Made by a program: the position numbers and the translations under genes. Positions 6,787-8,996 of a DNA stretch of 8,996 nucleotides are shown in pieces. Within the stretch, counting starts at the first letter, position 1. Every line of letters begins with the position of its first letter. A model generated the notes under the pieces. That model did not search any database. It worked only from the letters and a program-made list of their open reading frames with translations, and had not been told where the DNA came from. The stretch covers positions 1-8,996 of the forward strand of contig CAJUHQ010000143.1 of NCBI GenBank assembly GCA_910586095.1. The letters are read 5' to 3'. Source of the stretch: an uncultured Lachnospiraceae bacterium. Lineage in GTDB: Bacteria; Bacillota; Clostridia; Lachnospirales; Lachnospiraceae.

Positions 6787-6936
6787 CTAATCCCATTTAA
6801 GCAGCAGTTCTCCATCCTTTTTTAACATAAATATAGTAATCTGCTCACCTAATCTAATTTCTATATTATTACATTTGTAAGATTTTGACGTAAAAATAAT
6901 TATATATTTCTGAAATGATATACGACATTCAGGCAT
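6787..6936 (-). pseudogene. Possible C-terminal gene remnant just upstream of the lipoprotein gene
   Basis: An open frame of 49 codons from ATG 6936 to TAG 6789-6787 ends in a protein-like stretch, IEIRLGEQITIFMLKKDGEL followed by LLKWD. That end is richer in GC and in charged residues than the flanking DNA. No Shine-Dalgarno site precedes the ATG, and the frame runs through the downstream operator/promoter element. I therefore doubt that it is a working gene; it may be the leftover end of a lost gene, or chance. No family is recognised. Confidence 0.2.
6866..6894 (-). promoter_or_regulatory. Proximal promoter with BlaI/CopY-like operator (P2)
   Basis: The minus strand has -35 TTTACG (6894-6889), a 17-bp spacer and -10 TAATAA (6871-6866), about 100 bp before the lipoprotein start at 6761. 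The palindrome TTACATTTGTAA (6869-6880) covers the promoter-proximal spacer and part of the -10. Its core TACA-TT-TGTA fits the TACAnnTGTA operator shared by BlaI/MecI and CopY repressors. The hexamers are weaker than those of P1. Confidence 0.45.
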
Positions 6937-6951
6937 TTCATAATACGAGTT

Positions 6952-6983
6952 TACTATGAAAGTAAAAAACAACTTTCATAGTA
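6952..6983. repeat. Perfect 12-bp inverted repeat (hairpin)
   Basis: The arms TACTATGAAAGT (6952-6963) and ACTTTCATAGTA (6972-6983) are perfect complements around an 8-nt loop (AAAAAACA on plus). Neither strand has a T run after the stem, so it is not an ordinary terminator. It lies in the leader that would be transcribed from P1, between the two operator copies. It could be a binding site, an RNA-stabilising stem or a remnant of a small mobile repeat. Confidence 0.75.
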
Positions 6984-7035
6984 TGGATGGCCATGCGGCA
7001 GCTTGAGTATGATGTCCATTTACTATACTAATTAA

Positions 7036-7064
7036 ATATTACATTTGTAGGATTTATATGTCAA
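7036..7064 (-). promoter_or_regulatory. Distal promoter with BlaI/CopY-like operator (P1)
   Basis: The minus strand has a perfect -35 TTGACA (7064-7059), a 17-bp spacer and -10 TAATAT (7041-7036). The operator-like core TACATTTGTA (7040-7049) has the same position relative to the -10 as in P2, exactly 170 bp away. The shared 19-mer is TATTACATTTGTARGATTT with one difference. From P1 the leader to the lipoprotein start would be about 268 nt, with the hairpin and P2 inside it. P1 is the strongest promoter by eye in the window. Confidence 0.6.
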
Positions 7065-7198
7065 GTACATTATTCTATTTTTCTTTGCATAAAAAAGTTA
7101 TTGGACTTCCAAACTATCCTATCTTTTCTTGTTTTATCATAATCTGTAAAGTGAATTCATCAAAATATTTTGTAAATTATAGCACAGATTGTCTGTCC

Positions 7199-7225
7199 AT
7201 TTACTGTATTTATATTTACTGTATT
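7199..7225. repeat. Two 12-bp direct repeats, period 15
   Basis: ATTTACTGTATT occurs at 7199-7210 and again at 7214-7225. The first copy is part of a longer word, TGTCCATTTACT (7194-7205), also found at 7013-7024 beside P1. Their role is unknown. In DNA this AT-rich, short repeats can arise by chance, but the perfect 12-mers are close together. Confidence 0.5.
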
Positions 7226-7342
7226 GCTCTCTTTTCGGGTAAAAAGTCCCATTGTATCAATCTTAGTAATTAGTGAATGATGCTCTTAAAACTGTATTAT
7301 TTTAACGTTTGTACAAAGAGTGGATTCTGTTTATTTGTCTAT

Positions 7343-7819
7343 TTACTCATACTCGGTTCTGATAGTAAACTGTTGTGGAAGTTCAAAAATACATGTTTTT
7401 AGAAAAATAGGATAAAAATATTCATTGGCCAAACGCTCAAATGCAAGCCACTCAAAATTGTGTACGTGTCTACCCTCAAAAAGCGTAAACCGTTCACCTT
7501 TCTCTAACAAGTTTGTATGGGAAATATCCATCAGAAAATAGATACAAATTTCGTGGTAATTCAGTTTATCGACATCCTCTTGGAAAAAACTTTGATTTAG
7601 CCACAACGGGCGAACAATGCGTGGTGTAATAGCAAGTTCTTCCTCTATTTCTCTAAGCACTGCATGTTCTGCTGTCTCACCCATCTTTACTCTACCGCCA
7701 GGTAAATAATAATAGGGAGATCGTTCATCATGCATTGCCAAAATTTTGTTATTAGAGAGAATGACAGCACAAACTCTATAATTAAATCTATCATTACCTG
7801 AAACATAAGTGATATCCAA
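7343..7819 (-). CDS. Nudix hydrolase
   Basis: The product is a 158-residue cytoplasmic Nudix enzyme, which would cleave a nucleoside diphosphate linked to another moiety with Mg2+ or Mn2+. The Nudix box is at 42-64 (GRVKMGE, seven residues, then REIEEELAI) and keeps the metal-binding glutamates E57, E60 and E61. The usual Gly near its end is Ala63. LPGGR just before the box and ITYVSG at the N-terminus fit the family. The substrate cannot be predicted. I start it at the TTG giving MDITYVSG (7819): GAAAGATGG, a near match to GAAAGGAGG, is 9 nt upstream of it. The TTG three codons earlier (7828) abuts that site with no spacing. No convincing promoter is seen in the 124-bp gap after the amidase gene. 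Confidence is high for the family and moderate for the start. Confidence 0.88.
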   Translation of the reverse strand: MDITYVSGNDRFNYRVCAVILSNNKILAMHDERSPYYYLPGGRVKMGETAEHAVLREIEEELAITPRIVRPLWLNQSFFQEDVDKLNYHEICIYFLMDISHTNLLEKGERFTLFEGRHVHNFEWLAFERLANEYFYPIFLKTCIFELPQQFTIRTEYE

Positions 7820-7943
7820 AATTATCAACCATCTTTCATATATATTGATCTACAAAAACTATCCATGGTTTATCATATATTTATAAGATATTTTTAATAG
7901 AGATATAATTTGTAAATAGGAGATTTATTATGATACTATGCAT

Positions 7944-8954
7944 CTATTCACTTATAAATAAATCTATTCCATTTGCAATCCCCTCAACAATCTTATCTTG
8001 ATAGTCTTCTGTTGCCAGCAACTGATCTTCCGTGGGGTTGGTCATATATCCCATCTCTACAATTGTGACAGGAACCTGACACCAATTAATCCCGCTCATT
8101 GTATCTGTTTCCCAGACATATTCTCTTTTTGCACCTGTAGTAGCAACCATTTCATCCAGTACATATGTAGAAAGAGCCTTGCTACTATCATAGAACTCCC
8201 CATTATAAGGATTATTTGCCGTCTGACAGATTGTCATCATTCCATGCGCTTTTGAATTTTCTGAACCATTTGCATGGATTCGGATAAATGCATCCGCATG
8301 ATTTTCATTTGCAATCTGCGCTCTTTCTGCATTGCTTATGTTGACGTCATTTGTTTCTCTACACATTATAACAGTATAACCACGATTGAGTAACTCCTCC
8401 TGAAGTTTGAGCGCTACAGACAAATTTAGTTCATATTCAGGCAGCTTTGTGCTCACACCACAAGTTCCTCCAGAAACCTTCATCTTGGTTTGTGTAGCCC
8501 CCAATCCAATTGGCTCTTTTGATGTATCTGCTTTAGCTTGATGCCCTGCATCAATCACAATCGTAACAGACTTTTTCATGACCAAAAAATCATGCCTGAT
8601 ATATCCTATACTATTTTGATACTGAATATTGTACCAACCATCCTCATAGCCAATCACTACTACTTCAGCATTTTTTGGCAATACTAAAACTACATCCGAT
8701 TCATATGTATTAGAAACTCTACAGTTCACCAAACTCGTTGTATAACCTATATTGTTTTCTAATGTTGATATAGTTGTATCGTCGTTATAATCTGTCTTAG
8801 AAGACTCCTGTTGACTTATTTTTTCAACCTCTATTATATTTTCTTGTATAGGTTCTGACGCCCATACGCGCATCTCTTTTGTGTTGCAACCAATACACAA
8901 CAAACTTCCTATGATAAAGAGAATTGAAATCATATTGCGTTTTTTATTTTTCAT
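7944..8954 (-). CDS. SH3b-domain N-acetylmuramoyl-L-alanine amidase, probable lipoprotein
   Basis: The 336-residue product is a cell-wall hydrolase that would cut the bond between N-acetylmuramic acid and L-alanine in peptidoglycan. In order it has a hydrophobic signal segment (9-22) with lipobox-like LCIGC (Cys23, though Cys at -3 is atypical), a linker rich in Ser, Thr, Glu and Asp (to about 70), a bacterial SH3 domain (about 74-124, with GWYNIQYQNSIGYI) that likely binds the wall, and an Amidase_3 domain (129-336). Zinc ligands are H138 (IDAGH), E173 (PEYELNL) and H227 (RIHANG); the catalytic glutamate is E300 (VEMGYMTN). All are present, so it should be active. The ATG at 8954 is the only workable start, as a stop codon precedes it in frame. 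GGGAG is 12 nt upstream, which is rather far. It has its own promoter and may be involved in wall remodelling or cell separation. Confidence 0.92.
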   Translation of the reverse strand: MKNKKRNMISILFIIGSLLCIGCNTKEMRVWASEPIQENIIEVEKISQQESSKTDYNDDTTISTLENNIGYTTSLVNCRVSNTYESDVVLVLPKNAEVVVIGYEDGWYNIQYQNSIGYIRHDFLVMKKSVTIVIDAGHQAKADTSKEPIGLGATQTKMKVSGGTCGVSTKLPEYELNLSVALKLQEELLNRGYTVIMCRETNDVNISNAERAQIANENHADAFIRIHANGSENSKAHGMMTICQTANNPYNGEFYDSSKALSTYVLDEMVATTGAKREYVWETDTMSGINWCQVPVTIVEMGYMTNPTEDQLLATEDYQDKIVEGIANGIDLFISE

Positions 8955-8986
8955 TTAATAATCATACTCCCTTCTATGTACAATAT

Positions 8987-8992
8987 ATTATA
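8987..8992 (-). promoter_or_regulatory. -10 box of the amidase gene
   Basis: TATAAT on the minus strand (8992-8987) lies 32 bp before the amidase ATG and would give a leader of about 25 nt. The -35 element would lie outside the window, so the promoter is only half visible. Confidence 0.5.
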
Positions 8993-8996
8993 GACG

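Larger units (their letters stand above)
6762..7342. other. 580-bp spacer with promoters and repeats, no convincing gene
   Basis: This gap between the paralogue operon and the Nudix gene contains two promoter/operator elements (6866-6894 and 7036-7064), a perfect 12-bp hairpin (6952-6983) and short direct repeats (7013-7027 with 7194-7208; 7199-7210 with 7214-7225). An isolated extended -10 (TGC before TATAAT on minus, near 7175-7183) is also present. No terminator for the Nudix gene stands out: TTGG/CCAA near 7100-7112 has only a 4-bp stem before its T run. A plus-strand open frame at 7058-7273 looks incidental. Confidence 0.6.

Noticed and set aside
7058..7273. Plus-strand open frame of 71 codons in the spacer
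   Set aside because: It begins inside the P1 promoter region, has only a weak ribosome binding site, and its Ile/Tyr/Cys-rich composition is what AT-rich non-coding DNA gives.

Overview
The window is AT-rich, with genes closely packed and mostly on one strand, Shine-Dalgarno sites of the GGAG type, several lipoproteins and a Clostridia-style SH3b/Amidase_3 protein. This points to a low-GC Firmicute, most likely a member of the Lachnospiraceae or a related Clostridia. That placement is inferred from gene families and style; no marker gene is present.

Layout, left to right. At 1-352 there is a rho-independent terminator and the decayed 3' tail of a lipoprotein gene. At 353-1276 (minus) lies that lipoprotein gene, made of two copies of a roughly 100-residue domain. 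A 336-bp divergent spacer (1277-1612) follows, with promoter-like elements, a 9-bp inverted repeat and a pair of 20-bp-phased direct repeats. At 1613-2125 is the only plus-strand gene, a five-helix membrane protein (DUF6512-like). The next three genes are all on the minus strand and form a tight operon read right to left: DUF3788 protein (4187-3768), ADP-ribosylglycohydrolase (3752-2805) and calcineurin-like phosphoesterase (2773-2252). A well-formed promoter sits at 4233-4261. Upstream of it is a two-gene operon, also on minus, of diverged tandem paralogues: a lipoprotein (6761-5511) and a membrane-anchored protein (5514-4282), with a 4-bp ATGA overlap. A 580-bp spacer (6762-7342) comes before this pair. 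It holds two promoter-like elements 170 bp apart, each carrying the same TACATTTGTA dyad in the same place, plus a perfect 12-bp hairpin and further short repeats. Finally there are a Nudix hydrolase (7819-7343) and an SH3b/N-acetylmuramoyl-L-alanine amidase lipoprotein (8954-7944), both on minus.

How the genes may work together. The three-gene operon joins an enzyme that removes ADP-ribose with a metallophosphoesterase and a small DUF3788 protein. A role in reversing ADP-ribosylation or recycling the released nucleotide is plausible but unproven. The paralogue pair is predicted to sit on the outer face of the membrane. Its promoter region looks controlled by a BlaI/MecI/CopY-type repressor whose gene is not in this window. 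The amidase acts on peptidoglycan at the same surface. I see no RNA genes, CRISPR array, insertion sequence or recognisable defence system here. The points most worth following up are the duplicated BlaI-like operator/promoter, the DUF3788-ADP-ribosylglycohydrolase-phosphoesterase operon, and the broken tail of the first lipoprotein gene.
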